A stretch of DNA of 64,000 bases from NCBI GenBank assembly GCA_003586115.2, contig QVOM02000113.1:191787-255786 (forward strand), written 5' to 3'. This document shows positions 21,101 through 33,074 of this stretch, piece after piece (the first letter of the stretch is position 1; each line of letters opens with the position of its first letter). The position numbers and the translations under genes are program-made. The stretch comes from Salvator merianae (taxonomy: Eukaryota; Chordata; Lepidosauria; Squamata; Teiidae). The notes under the pieces were generated by a model, which searched no databases, was not told the origin of the DNA, and saw only the letters and a program-made list of their open reading frames with translations.

Positions 21101-23544
21101 ATTTGAATTACAAGTTGAGCTGTGGGGTTTGCTGTGTCTAGAAGGGAATGTAGCCTTAGAAAACCTCTTAGAATCTTGCAGCCTTGTAAAATTCACTCAG
21201 CCTCAGATAATTCTGTTAGAACTTTGTAACTGAGTTGCACACTTTGAGAATAATTGGAACAACTTTCTTCTGGAATATCTCTACTGTAAGCTACTATATT
21301 GCCATTTTGCTTGCTTTTTGAGTCTTTTTAATAAAAACTGTTATTTTGAAACTCTCCATATCTTGGGAACTGCTTCCACTTCCCCAAAATCCATGCCAGA
21401 TCGATTGTATTTTCCATTAAACCTACCCCTTTCATGCTAAAGGTCCAACTTAGTGAACTGGAAGCTAAATTCCCCAAACTAGTATCAACCAGTTAAGTTC
21501 ATGTAACAAAATATTGTGACGTGCTGAGATCTAAGAGCGAAGAGTGGGCTATATGCATTTGAAATAAATAGATATAGAAATATAGATATAGATATCTTCA
21601 TATATTTATGAAGATTATATTAGTTTGAACCAGAACTTCCTTGTGAAGGGTGATACAAATCCAGTTTTCAGGGATCTCTACAAAAAAGTGAAGGAAGTTT
21701 ATGCAATCTGGACTTCTGAGTGAATGAGTACTTTGCACTACAGAGTGTCTTTTTGGCTAAAGGGAATTTCTGTGCTGCTATTAAATAAACTGTATCCAGA
21801 AGGAGCCTGGAAAGCACTGGGATCTGGGGCTCATAGTGGATCTCAGAAAACTGCTGCAAGTGAATTTTTTCACTTACAGCAGCAAGGGCCCTTCCAATCC
21901 CATTATGATGGATCAGAAATGTCACTAGGAGGTGACCATTTTGGCTAATCCCACATTCTGGATTCTGTACACTGCTGTGGAACACAGAGCTCACTTTTGT
22001 TCTGAAGCAGGTGATTTAGGCCAAGATGATGGGAACAGTGCCAACAATCATTTTGATGACAGCAATGACTGCAGCAACTCCTCAGAGTGAGTTGTTATTT
22101 CCACTGTTTCTGAAGTTGCATTGCTATCTCAGCTTCCATCTATTACACTCTCCCAATAGCTGTAACTTATGCTAAGTAAGTAAGGATTATGGAGATTGAA
22201 ATGAAGAGCGTTCCTGCTTTACACAATAGTGGAATCTACTGTAGGTAGTCACTAAGGTCCAGAATCAACTGAAGGGCAAAACAGTACATCAACAATCACA
22301 TGCACATTTCTCCTTACTATAGTCCTTTCTGAATGGTAACCCTAGACATGTCAGCTCAGAAGTGAATCCCAGTGTAATTCAAGACCTTGTCATTGCATGC
22401 AGGATTAAAGTCCAGTGACTTCAATCCAAAGCAGATTTTATTTTCCGCTGCATGAGGATCAACCCAAAACAAAGGCCCATTAAGACCACACTTCCTCTTC
22501 CAATTTCAAGGTCTGGCTCTGGCCCCTCCCTTTATTCTTTGTCCCTTTCTATTACCCTGCCAGACTCTCACTATAAAGTATGTCCTAGTTCAGTGGGTTC
22601 CTCAAACATGATCAGGGCCTGATTGTGTTTGAGGGAAGCAAAGAAGTGCCTACATGTCTGTTTCTGACCTGTATGAGTCAGGACAAACAAAATGGCCTAG
22701 TTCCCATCCAACCTACTGGTAAAGCAGTATTGGGTTTTGATGCTTGCAATGTTCAGCCCTAATTTGCTGTTCACTTTATAAAAGAAAAGAATCCATGATT
22801 TTCACAATCAATCTGTACTTATTCACTTTTCTGTCACTGCAAGCTCTTTCTTGAACAACTCAATATTTATCCTTTTCACCAAATGTTGAAATCATAGTGC
22901 CCTTTGTTAATTAAGGGTAACTTTTATTCTGTGATTTTGATAAGTGGTTCCAGCTTTTGTCCCTTTTGTGGTTCCAGAACTCCTTGGGTCTCATTATTGA
23001 GCCATTAAGCACATTGCATTTCTGGACCAGTGACACTGTTGGGCATTTGTGCTGTTTCAATTATGACAATGATTTACAACTACTTGACCTTTTCAAGAGA
23101 GACAAAAAATTTGCTTTCTGAAAGCTTGGCTGCTTATGTTCATTTCAAATTCCATTTCTTAACAGAATATGAAATTATCTTTGACACAGAGACTAATGAC
23201 ATTAGCACTGCTGAATTGGAAGCAGATGAAATCTAAGGCCTGGGTAACAATAGTAATGATAATAATGACTTATTACTGATGCTCATGCAAGTGAAACAGG
23301 ACTAGAAAAATGCTTCCTACTTCTGGTGTTTTCTGAAAGATTTATAGAAAAATGAGAGCTAATATTTGCTTGCAATTTTTCTACCTTTCTTTTACTTCCT
23401 AAATATTTTTGTAACAATGTATGCAAAGAACTACAGAGAATAACTTTGACCTGAATCTCCCTTGTTTTTCTGTCCTGGAATACGACCCCCAGTTCATTTA
23501 TAGTTACATCCTGGTAAAACTAGAGTGTTGAGAATCCTGAAGGC
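18195..23544. other. Long unclassified interval
   Basis: About 5.3 kb without a feature I can support. Reading frames of 60-114 codons occur (for example reverse 19,131-19,475 and 21,668-21,994), but none shows a family motif or splice-framed structure. AATAAA-like signals occur near 21,331; a gata-like run is at 21,565-21,600. A phrase at 22,350-22,390 ('ctcagaagtgaatcccagtg') resembles a widespread squamate SINE but is short. Confidence 0.35.
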
Positions 23545-23999
23545 ATGGGACCATTTTGCACTTACCACTATAGAACAACAGAGTTATCAGTCAACACTGC
23601 ATGGCCATAGTACTTACCTTTAGTAGGCTACCAGCATTTGCAGTGCAAAATCTGGTAGCCTTGCTGGATCATGGCAGTGGCCGGGAAGCATTTGGTCACT
23701 GCTGTGATGACTGACAGCATCACACAGCATGCATAGCACGACTGTGTGGATGCACAGGTGTGATTGTATGCAGCTGCTGCACATGGTGTGGTAGCCATGG
23801 GAAGTGCAAATGCACTTTACTGGGAGTTGACTATCAGCTCCCAATAAAGCTGTGGAGCACTAATTTGTGCTCCACAGCTAATTGAGACTGAGAGCAATAT
23901 TGTGCTGTTCGCAGTTGCAAGGGCCTCTGAAGAGTGTGGAAGCACTGTACTAGCGAGTGTCTCAGATGCTCACTAGTACAAAGTGCAAACAGACCAATG
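23545..23999. mobile_element. 449-bp PIF/Harbinger-like element, ATG-flanked
   Basis: The element is 23,548-23,996, with ATG at 23,545-23,547 and 23,997-23,999. Left end GGACCATTTTGCACTTACC; reverse of right end TGGTCTGTTTGCACTTTG. Contains the 'gagttgactatcagctccc' block and the 'gtggagcac..gtgctccac' hairpin (about 23,851-23,877), shared with 17,615-18,075. Non-coding. Confidence 0.65.
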
Positions 24000-25109
24000 C
24001 TCTCCAACTCTGTCCAGATTTTTTGGATAAAGCATAGGGGTTCTTTTACTCACCACTTTCCTGTTTTTGTGCAAGCAGGAAGTAAGCAGCAATTGGTGAG
24101 ACTATCTCCCTACAGTGAACAAATCACTGTCTTCTAGCTCCTAATTCACTGCAGAGAAAGTAAATTCACTTCCAATATCCACTTTTCACTTTTCCAGGTA
24201 TACCTGCCTATATTAAAGAAAGAAAGCAGTCCTAAAAAGGCAATCAAGGTGCATGACCTACTTATTTGCATATATGTTAAGATTTCTTTTTTTTCTTTTA
24301 GAAGTCTGCAATTTGTGTTTCTGTTGCTGGCGATTAAATATCTGAGCATAATGCATTTCTTTAATTAAATTAAGACTGTGGACTGCAGGGTTTTTTCATT
24401 AAACAGGCACTGCTCTTTCATACCTGTGATCTTTTAAAGGGATCAAAAACTGGAGCAGAGGAAATCAATTCATGGTCTTTTTTTTTTTTTTTTTTTTTTT
24501 TCCTGACCAGGATCAAATTTCTCCTACAAAAAACTGACACCTCCAAATAAACAGAACATAAGAAAACAAAATCTGTTCCCTTGATTTTTGTGTTTTGTTT
24601 TGTAAATAGCAAATCTAAATTGGCAGAAATTTGTTCATGCAAAGCAGAATACAAATGCTAGTTCATTTATACTTTATTCTTTATATTTTTGGTGATAGGC
24701 AATTTGTGTGAATGCATTAAGGAGAGAGGGAGGTAGACATGTAGGCAATAATGAATGCCAAAAAGAAAGCAATAGCATTTTCCTATGATTTTTAATGGAG
24801 TCAGAAAAGTTCAGGGGTTGAGCATCTGCAAGCAGTGTGCACTCCGTTCAATCTTGAGCACATCCCCAGAAGGAAGCAATGTCCAGACACTTCCACATTG
24901 TTGCCAAGAAAACTTGTTGAACACAGCATCCATATACTCAATGGGAGTCAAGCTCAACCTGAAGGCATCCTTACTTGTTGTTCTTGATTAAACTGGTAGC
25001 CAGTGAAATTAAATAAGGATAGACTATATATCAGACATCTGTTTTGATCAAAAATTATATTGAGACGACTAAGTGCATTTTAATTTATTCTTCCATTTCT
25101 ACTGTACTG
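24000..25109. other. Unclassified, with T24 run
   Basis: Poly-T at 24,478-24,501 could be the reverse-strand tail of a retroposed sequence, but no SINE or LINE body is recognisable to its left. No gene. Confidence 0.3.
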
Positions 25110-25611
25110 TAAGGCTCTTTCTGCAGTTATCTTTAGGGAGGAAAAAGGGACTGCTAAGAAAGCTTCTGGGCCTCATAGATTTGCACATTAATGTAGAGCT
25201 GTGTGGCCTCATTCTCTACTGGAATGCTTCACCTGCATTAAATAGAACATGACCCAGATTAGGAAGGCTCTGACTGATATCACTGGTAGACATGATTAAA
25301 AGTGTACCAGAGGGACTGATCAAGAACCTGGGGGTAATCCAGGAGGACTTCCATGTTGCAAACTCACAGGGTATGCGTTGGAGTGGCATGCCATAGTACA
25401 CGACTCAAATGTGTCCCCCAGAAGCTCTGAAGCTAGGAACTTATGTTTCTAGTCCTCAGAAGCATTGGAGCCGAGTCTCAAAGTATGTGTTTGCTTCAAG
25501 GCCATGGCATAGGCTGGTCTGGACCAGTTCCACTGTACAGACAATACTTATCCTGCCCATAACTTTTCATTGTCAGAATCAGAGGGTCTGACTGTTGCAG
25601 AAAGGCCCTAA
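25110..25611. mobile_element. 496-bp PIF/Harbinger-like element with TAA duplication
   Basis: The element is 25,113-25,608. Left end GGCTCTTTCTGCAGTTATC and reverse of right end GGGCCTTTCTGCAACAGTC. It is flanked by TAA at 25,110-25,112 and 25,609-25,611, the canonical TWA target site of PIF/Harbinger. The inside is non-coding and more diverged from the other members, so this may be an older copy or one that captured unrelated DNA. Confidence 0.65.
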
Positions 25612-25873
25612 GTCTCAGCCAACACCTTGATTTCACTATGGTATGATTACCCTTGTATCTCTCACCTGCTTCTTCATTAGAAAAGAAAAAGAAAAAAAAA
25701 TCTACACATAATGGGAACCATCACTTGTATAGGGGAAAAATCTAGCCACACTTCATATTACTGGGTCTCCTTGGATTAGGTTGAGTTAGTTGATCCTGTG
25801 AAAACATTATAGGTAGAGTTTGGGCTTGATGATAAGCATAGATACTATGTCAGAAGGATACACAAAGCAATGG

Positions 25874-26738
25874 GTCAAGGCTAGGGATGTGCACAAAGGC
25901 ACTTTTCCCTTTTCGCTTCGCAGGACTGCGAAGCTCCTAGGCTTCGTTTTCGTGCGAAAAAATACGCACGAAAATGAAGCCCTTCGTTTTCGCGGCAAAG
26001 ATTTTCGCCGCGAACGGAAGCAGAGAAAACAAGGCGAAGGGAAGAGCTTTGCCTTAATTTCTCTGCTTTGGATTGCGCTCGCCTCTCTCTCATTCCCCCC
26101 CAGTCTGTCAGTGTAATGACAGACTGGGGGGGGAATAAGAGAGAGGCGAGCGCCATCGGAAGCGGTGAAATCGAGGCAAAGGTCTTCCCTTTGCCTTGAT
26201 TTCTTCGTTTCCGATGGCGCAGCGCTCTCTCTCACTCCCGCCGCAGTCTGTCAGTGTAATGACAGACTGGGGGTGGGGGATGAGAGAGAGGCGAGCGCCA
26301 TCGGAAGCGGTGAAATCGAGGCAAAGGTCTTCCCTTCGCCTTGATAGCTCCGTTTCTGCTGGCTGCTGGCTGCTGGCTGCCTCATTCACCCTAGTCTGTC
26401 AGCGCTCGCGCTGACAGCCTAGGGGGGTGAGTCAGTGAGGGGAAGAGAAGGAAAATCAACGGGAAGGGAATCCCTCCCTTCCATTGAGTTTTCTCCACTT
26501 CCGCTCGCTGCTGGCTGGCTGATTCACCCTAGGCTGTCAGCGCCAGTGCTGACAGCCTAGAGAGGTGAGACATCGGCAAATTGCGAAGGTCCCAAAATGC
26601 TTCGAAAAATTGAGGGACCTTCACAATTCGCATTCGTGATTTCTGTTGCCCTTCGCATTCGATGCGAAGGGCACAAAATCACGAAAATCGATCGAAAATC
26701 GAATGCCACGAAGCTTCGTGCACACCCCTAGTTAAGGC
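25874..26738 (+). mobile_element. 849-bp hAT-like non-autonomous element with 8-bp duplication
   Basis: The element is 25,882-26,730. Left end TAGGGATGTGCACAAAGG; reverse of right end TAGGGGTGTGCACGAAGC. Flanks are GTCAAGGC (25,874-25,881) and GTTAAGGC (26,731-26,738), an 8-bp duplication with one mismatch, as expected for hAT. The interior is unusually CpG-rich and consists of serial hairpins (26,050-26,580). The opening 150 bp contain repeated 'ttcg'/'cgaa' palindromic phrases. No transposase. A second, partial copy lies reversed at 28,580-28,858. Confidence 0.8.
26050..26580. repeat. Four tandem hairpins inside the hAT-like element
   Basis: Hairpin 1 is 26,050-26,180 and hairpin 2 is 26,192-26,321; each is centred on AGTCTGTCAGTGTAATGACA with long arms ('gcctctctctcattccccc' and its complement). 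Hairpins 3 (about 26,375-26,440) and 4 (about 26,520-26,570) share CACCCTAG-x-CTGTCAGCGC arms. Hairpins 1 and 2 are near copies, as are 3 and 4, which suggests stepwise duplication. Confidence 0.8.
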
Positions 26739-27259
26739 CTTTTTAACATTGAGTATGGAAACAAAAAATTGCCTGGTTTTTAAATTTCTGCCTAGACCCC
26801 AGAAGTTGGTCATTTTCTATGGGTCCCAAAATAGTGGTGGGCAGAGAGACCACCAGGTAAATTGTCCCTACTGCCATATCCCTGTGCAAGGTGGTGACAG
26901 GAGTGAAGGAAGGCAGCAAACAGTCTTGGAGTGATTACTGACACACTGCAAGGTCACATGCACAGTACTCAATGCCTTCTGAAGCAGGTTGAAGATCTAA
27001 TGAATGTCGAGACATGAAGCCACTATACTCCTTGGACACTTTTCATGTGGCCTTTTTCAACCAAGCAGATGCAGTATATGGTTCTGCCTCCATGAGCTCT
27101 TTAAAATGAGTCTGCCTCGAGTTGCCAGTCTACATATTTATGCGGAAGTGATGAGAGTGTGCCTACAAATCTAGGCTAGGATTTCTAGATGAGTGACTGG
27201 ACAAGAAGACAAACTCTAACCATGTCTTCCAAAGCAGTTGGGAATGTTAATGCTCAGGA
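26739..27259. other. Unclassified
   Basis: No supported gene or repeat. Confidence 0.3.
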
Positions 27260-27295
27260 AGTACCATTCTTTTTTCTCAATTTTTTTTTTAATAG

Positions 27296-27331
<36 letters not shown>

Positions 27332-28310
27332 TCTTTATGTTTCCATTTTGTTTCTATATTCATTCCCTCAATAAGTTATATCCTTCCCCCACCACCCTAT
27401 GAGCTGGATCTTCAGTTTTTTCTTGTCCATTGGGATATGGTTTCACATATTTCTTTTAATTGTTTGTTCCCCAGTGATCTTTTCCCATATTCAAACACTG
27501 TTTTCCAGTATTCCATTTTTTTGTTTATTTCTTCTCAATCCATTATAAATATCACCTTTTACCAAATAAAAGTCCAACTTTAATTGATCTGACACACATG
27601 CCTGCAATCTTTATATTGTCCATTTACTATCTTTCCATCCTAATATCAATACTGACATTAATGCCCAATTGATTTGCAAATTTACATAAAAATATTCTCA
27701 TCTTATCTCTCCTTCTCTTAATATATCCATTGTTGCCATACTTTTATCCCAACTAAAAGTACATCCAATTATTTTTCTTGTTTCCTTCATTATTAATTTC
27801 CCATATTCTTGGACTTTTTCACATTCTGAAATTAACTGCATAAAAGTGCACACTTCTGTACATCCATGCCAACATTTTGGATTAATTGTCAATTCCACAT
27901 TCACTTATTTTCTAGGTGTTCAGTACCATTCATTTAGTACTTTCATTTTTGGGGGGTTTCCTTCATTTTGTTATTCTTATGTGTTACATATTCCTTTATT
28001 ATTTCTTTAACTTCCATTCTCCTTATCTGTAATTCAATTGCAACTATTTTTGCTGGGATCCTAGTAACCTTCTATACATTTCCCCCAATCCCTTTTGCCC
28101 TATTTTTTTTTTTAATTAATTTTTCAAAGGGGTTATATAATATTTTACATGCTTCTTTTATACATTTTTGATTCATAATGGGTATTCTTCCATGTACTTG
28201 TAGTCAATTTTAACTTCTTACTATTTCCTCTAACATTTGTCTATTCATCATTGTTTACTGCTTCATTCAAAATTTCTTTTAGCTTTGTGATTTTTTTTAA
28301 AAAAAAAACA
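27260..28310 (-). mobile_element. L1 LINE 3' portion (ORF2 C-terminus), reverse strand
   Basis: The reverse frame at 27,904-27,698 encodes NPKCWHGCTEV followed by LISECEKVQEY, the L1 ORF2 C-terminal cysteine motif (KCW-x-G/C-C ... WWxCxKxxxxW in intact copies; the second part is altered here). Low-complexity A/T-rich 3' UTR and a (CA)n tract at 27,299-27,329 lie downstream. The copy is closest in style to the forward L1 at 58,190. Frameshifted and dead. Confidence 0.65.
27299..27329. repeat. (CA)n microsatellite
   Basis: About 15 uninterrupted CA units in the 3' part of the L1 fragment. Confidence 0.95.
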
Positions 28311-28339
28311 AATAAACATTTATTTCACTTATGATCTCT

Positions 28340-28579
28340 TCCTTACAATGGGGCATCACACGACCCGATCACATAGGCCTAGTGGTGCTGCGATGATCAA
28401 CCCATTGTGCAGGCACAAATGGTCTATTGAGCCTGTGCACTATGTGGACCTGCCAGTACCCATGGCAGCAGCCAAATGCTTGCTGGTTGCTGCCATGGTG
28501 ATGATTGGGCCCATATCTGATCAGGCACCAGAATGGCACATCACACAGCCCCATCTGGCATTGCAGGCACAATTGGGGC
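28340..28579. mobile_element. Fragment of the GC-rich PIF/Harbinger-like family
   Basis: Contains inverted phrases typical of the family core: 'catggcagcagcc ... ggttgctgccatgg' (28,460-28,498), 'cccaattgtgcc'-type and 'gggcccatatctgatcaggc' pieces, with composition like 57,030-57,512. Neither terminus is seen; it abuts the hAT-like copy at about 28,580. Confidence 0.4.
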
Positions 28580-28858
28580 GATCACTGTCTCTCATTCCCC
28601 CTAGTCTGTCAGTCGCACATGCACACTGACAGACTGGGGGGGGGGAATGAGAGACAGGCGAGCGCCATTGGAAACGGAGAAATCAAGGTGAAGGTCTTCC
28701 CTTCGCCTTGATTTCTCTGCTTCCGGTCGTGGCGAAAATCTTTGCCATGAAGACGAAGGGCTTCATTTTCAAGGATATTTTTTCATGCGAAAACGAAGCC
28801 TAGGAGCTTCACATTCCTGCGAAGCAAAAAGGGAAAAGTGCCTTCGTGCACATCCCTA
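28580..28858 (-). mobile_element. Partial copy of the hairpin hAT-like element, reversed
   Basis: The reverse complement starts TAGGGATGTGCACGAAGG at 28,858. It then follows 25,882-26,150 through the first hairpin (AGTCTGTCAG... arms around 28,605-28,640) and breaks off at about 28,580. It replaces the 3' part of the neighbouring CR1 RT. The right flank is CTCTGGAG; no left counterpart is seen. Confidence 0.7.
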
Positions 28859-28861
28859 CTC

Positions 28862-30905
28862 TGGAGCTCTTTACAATCACTTTCAGTTTTTACTACCCTG
28901 AACAATTTAGTGTCATCAGCAAAGTTTGCTAACTCACTACTTACCCCTGTGTCGAGATCTTTTATGAATAAATTAAAAAGCAGGGGTCCTAATACTGAAT
29001 CTTGCGGGACCCCACTTTTCACTTCTTTCCATTCTGAGAACTGACCATTTATTCCTACTCTCTGTTTCCTGTCCTTAGGCCCGTTACCAATCCAGGGCAG
29101 GACCTGTCCTCTTATTCCATGACTGCTGAGTTTATTCAGGAGTCTTTGATGAGGGACTTTGTCAAAAGCCTTCTAAAAGTCCAGACAGACAATGTCAACT
29201 GGGTCACCTTTATCCACATGTTTATTAACACTTCTGAAGAATCCTAACAAGTTTGTAAGGCATGATTTACCTTTGCAGAAGCCATGCTGGTTTTCTTTCA
29301 GCAATGCTTGCTTTTCTATGTGATTAGTAATTTTATCCTTAATTATGGTTTCCATCACTTTACCTGGAACTGATGTTAAGCTGACTGGTCTGTAATTTCC
29401 TGGATCACCCCTTGATCCATTTTTGAAGATCGTTGTCACATTTGCCACCCTCCAGTTTTCAGGCACAGAGCCTGATTTTAGGGAAAGATTATATATTTTG
29501 GCTAGAAGCTCAGCAATTTCAAATTTGAGTTCTTTAAGAACTCTCGGATGAGTGTCATCTGGTCCTGGTGATTTCTTAGCATTTAGTTAATCAAGACATG
29601 CAAGAACTTCCTCCTTGGTTACTGCTATCTGACCTACTTCTTCTGACTTAGCTGCTGGCATATGCTCTCTATCCTCAGTAAAACCAGGGGCAAAAAAATC
29701 ATTTAGCCTTTCTGCAATCTCTGTGTCCTCTGTAATTATCCCCTTCTGTTCATTATGATCTAGTGGTCCAACTGCTTTTCTGGTTGGATTCCTACTTTTG
29801 ATATACTTAAATAATTTCTTGTTATTTCTCTTGATGTTCTTAGCAATGTGCTCCTCAAAGTTCTTCTTAGCATTCCTAATTGCTGCCTTGCATTTGTTCT
29901 GCCAGAATTTGTGTTTGTGTTTCTTCCTGCTTCTCCTCATTAGGAGAAGCCTTCCATTTTCTGAATGCTCTTTCTTTGCTTTTAATGACTTCCGTTACTG
30001 CATTTGTAATCCACACTGGTGTCCTCTTGGACTTGGCAGTTCCTTTCCTTCTTTTAGATATGCATTCTAACTGAGCCTCCATTAGTGTGTTTTTAAATAG
30101 TTCCCAAGCATTTTGGAGTGATTGAACTCTTCTAACTCTTCTAATTAATTCCCTTTCAATTTTCTTTTTACCAGTTTTCTCATTTTAGGGAAATTCCCCA
30201 TATGAAAGTTTAAGATTTCCGTGTTCGATTGTGTCAACAACATAGCGTCTGCATTTAAATTGAAGGTGATCATATTGTGATCACTGTTCCCTATTGGATT
30301 AGTTAACAGTGACATTTTCTACTAGATCCTGTGTATTACTTAGGATCAAGTCCAGGATTCCCTTTCCCCTGGTTGGTTCCACAACCAGCTGCTCAAGAGA
30401 ACAGTCATTTACCATGTCTAGAAATTTTATCTCCCTCTCATGAGTTGAATAAGAATTCACCCAGTCTATGTGGGGGTAGTTGAAGTCTCCCACATATACC
30501 TGCCCTTTCCTTTTTTGATGCCTCCATGACCTCGTTTTTCAATTGCTGGTCTTCTTCATGAGTTTGGTTGGGAGGGGGATAGCATGTCCCTAACATTAGA
30601 CTTGTTTTCTGACCTCGTATTGTTGCCCATAATGTTTCTACGGATGGGTCTATTTTATCTGGAAGTTCCAGTTGATAAGATTCTATCTCTTCCTTAACGT
30701 ATAAGGCTACACCACCTCCAATTCGTCCTTTCCGGTCTTTCTGGTACAGTTTGTAACCTGGGATCACTGTATCCCATTGGTTTTCATCAGTCCACCAGGT
30801 TTCAGTAATGGCAGTAATATCAATATTTTTATCCATCACTAAACATTCCAGCTCCCCTATTTTGGCTCGGAGGCTTCTGGTATTTGCATACAGGCATTTC
30901 TATGC
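28862..30905 (-). pseudogene. CR1-C ORF2 (endonuclease-reverse transcriptase), broken
   Basis: Endonuclease: ITAITETWW near 30,815, GGGVALYVKEE near 30,715, MGDFNYPHIDW near 30,490 after a frameshift, and GNSDHNMITF near 30,270. RT: PENWRVANVTTIFK near 29,455, NYRPVSLTSVPGK near 29,400, VCLDF-stop-KAFDKV near 29,175 (TAG in place of Ser), SGVPQDSVLGPLLFN near 29,010, and FADDTK near 28,925. Catalytic residues of both enzymes are mostly legible but three or more breaks disrupt the frame. The last residues of the longest 3' frame come from the adjoining hAT-like copy, not from CR1. Confidence 0.85.
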
Positions 30906-31069
30906 ACTCTTCTGTTGAAAGTACTGCTGTTTAGGATCATGTGCAATCATCTACTGCTTCTTGCCTCTTTTTACTTGAATACTACTGACTAGTTTCCCAC
31001 TCCGCTCACTAAACTGTGCACTTTCACGAACTAGATGCTGCCCAGCTCCTATTGCCTTTCCCCCAGGGA

Positions 31070-31990
31070 TTAGTTTAAAAGCTGTTCTGTGACCTTTTTA
31101 ATATTAAGCTCCAGCAGTCTGGTTCCATCTTGGTTCAAGTGCAACCTGTCCCTTTTGTACAGGTTTGGCTTCTCCCAAAATGTTCCCCAGTTCCTGACAA
31201 ATCTAAACCCTTCCTCTCTACATCACTGCCTCATCCATGCATTGAGGCTACTGAGCTCTGCCTGTCTAGCTGACCCTGCACATGGAACAGGTAGCATTTC
31301 TGAGAATGCAACCTTAGAGGTCCTGGATTTTAATCTTCTTACTAATAACCTAAATTTGGCTTCCAGGACCCCCCGCTTAGCCTTCCCAACATCATTGGTA
31401 CCGACATGTACCATGACCACTGGCTCCTGCCCAGCATTGTCTACCAACCTATCTAGGTGCCGCGTGATGTCCGCAACCTTTGCATCTGGCAGGCAAGTCA
31501 CCATGCAGTCTACACGCCCATCACAAACCCATCTCTCTATATTTCTAATAATTGAATCACCCACTATACGAAGCCTCCCTCCCACCATCCGTGGAGGAGT
31601 ATCCTCAGTGCAAAAGGATACAGGCACATCCTCTAAGGAAGGGGTCCCGACTAAGGGAGCCTGTCTCTCTTCCTCAGCCTGATGTCCTCCCCACCTGAGA
31701 CCTCCACTCTCCAAGGCAGCTGAAGGGCTGCATGCCATGGAGTGGGGTTCTCCTTTTGCATCCCTGGAGGGCTCATTCTCATGCCTATCACTCTCTCTCT
31801 GCTTCTCCAGTTCCAGTATCTTGGCTTCAAGTGAAGAAACCCTTTCCTTAAGAGCCAGGAGCTCATTACACCAAGCACACACCCACGACTTCTGCCCAGC
31901 AGGCAGATAATCATACATATGACACTCGATGCAATATAGTGGAAATCCCCCCTTCTGCTGCTGGCTATCTACCTTCAGTTCTCTTAAATT
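31070..31990 (-). pseudogene. CR1-C ORF1: zinc-finger, coiled coil and SGNH esterase, one nonsense codon
   Basis: Order from the N-terminus: YCIECHMYDYLPAG then SWVCAWC (two CxxC pairs, a zinc-finger pattern; the finger begins upstream of the first Met at 31,918); a leucine/glutamate-rich coiled coil (ELLALKERVSSLEAKILELE); a linker; and an SGNH esterase. The esterase has IVGDSIIRN (Ser nucleophile), HVGTNDVG (Gly/Asn block) and KRDRLHLNQDG (Asp-His). The only break I see in frame is TGA at 31,223-31,225, where related copies have Trp (RQWC); the frame then continues to TAA at 31,070-31,072. Copies A and B end similarly (ALN-stop). The role of the esterase in CR1 mobility is not settled; the finger and coil suggest RNA binding and multimerisation. 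Confidence 0.8.
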
Positions 31991-32570
31991 ATTTAAATTG
32001 TTTTATTTAAAAATAAATTATTTTCATTTCTGTTACTATTTCAATTACCTTCCTTTTTTCGTTGAATTATTTAAATTGTCACTCTAGGATAAGCTACTAT
32101 TTGAATTGCTTTACTTCAATTAAACAAAAAAGTGGCTACTTATTTAAATTATTTAATTGTTTTAGCTTATTTTTACTTTTCCTTACAATTTAAGTTCTTT
32201 TAGTTGATACTTTTTGGAAACAAAAATCTAAATTAGTATTTTATAGTTTTAATACAGTATATATTTCGTGTGCCGTTAGGTGCACAGGCCGCTTCTTCCT
32301 GTTTTTCCCAGCTGAAGGGAGTGGCCAAGTAATCCCCTTCGTTAGCTCCTCTAGGTCACCTCTAGGTCACCAACAACAGTAAGCCTCTCCTCCCTCAGAT
32401 CATGTGCTCAGGCTGGGGGGGGAATGCCCACCTCTTGCAGCTACACCAGCCACAGTTAGTGTCCAACACCCTCTGCGAAACCTAGAGTATCCATTCCACA
32501 AATTTACCAGAGCCAAGTAGTTCTTCCTCCAAATTTCTTTTCCAAGCTCCTGGTCTCAGGAGAGCAACCT

Positions 32571-33074
32571 TCCTCCAGTTGAGAACACACTCAAATACTA
32601 GAAATGGTATTTTGCAATTGATGCAGGATGAAAGCACTTTTTTGCCCTGTTTTCAGCTGCATTGAGAGTAGCGTGGGAGAAAAATGTATTTTCCCATGTA
32701 TCAGTCTGCCCACCACTTGATTTTTTTTTTTAAAATGCAGTGGAAAAAAAACCCAACAAAAAAAACCCCTTAAACTTTGATTAAACACATAATCTTGTAA
32801 ATAGAATCCAAAGCTTAGACTGATTTCATAAGCAAGCAATCCTTCTTTCAACCCTGAATGCAATTGAGAATGGAACCAGGTCCAAGCTAGTGGCTGGGTG
32901 AAAAAGCCAGAGGGAGGTAAGCTGGCAGCACAAGCCATTGACTCAAGAAGACACCTCATTATCAGCATCTGTCTGCACAGTTTCAGCTAGACATTCATCT
33001 ACATGGTATATTTATACAAGGAAGAGCAACTGCATAGGGAACAGGATGAATGAATGAAATGAATGTGTGAATGA
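32571..33074. other. Unclassified
   Basis: A 125-codon reverse frame (32,591-32,968) has no recognised motif. Confidence 0.3.

Larger units (their letters stand above)
28859..32570 (-). mobile_element. CR1 LINE, copy C (second subfamily), 3'-truncated
   Basis: Read on the reverse strand: 5' leader (about 32,570-31,990, with GC-rich start and AT-rich tract like copy A), ORF1 (31,990-31,070) and ORF2 (about 30,905-28,862). The catalytic FADDTK box is the last recognisable part before the hAT-like copy, so the RT thumb, C-terminus and 3' UTR are missing. Protein blocks differ clearly from copies A and B, so it is another CR1 subfamily. The 5' boundary is approximate. Confidence 0.85.

Noticed and set aside
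22340..22400. Short SINE-like phrases (also at 9,780, 10,050 and 12,660)
   Set aside because: Too short and diverged to assign or bound without a library search.
18195..23544. Host gene exons
   Set aside because: I scanned the frames of 60-114 codons; none has recognisable domains, and boundaries do not fit splice signals convincingly. Homology search and transcripts would be decisive.
25807..26414. Arg/Ser-rich frames up to 142 codons
   Set aside because: Inside the hairpin hAT-like element; both strands open because of palindromes.
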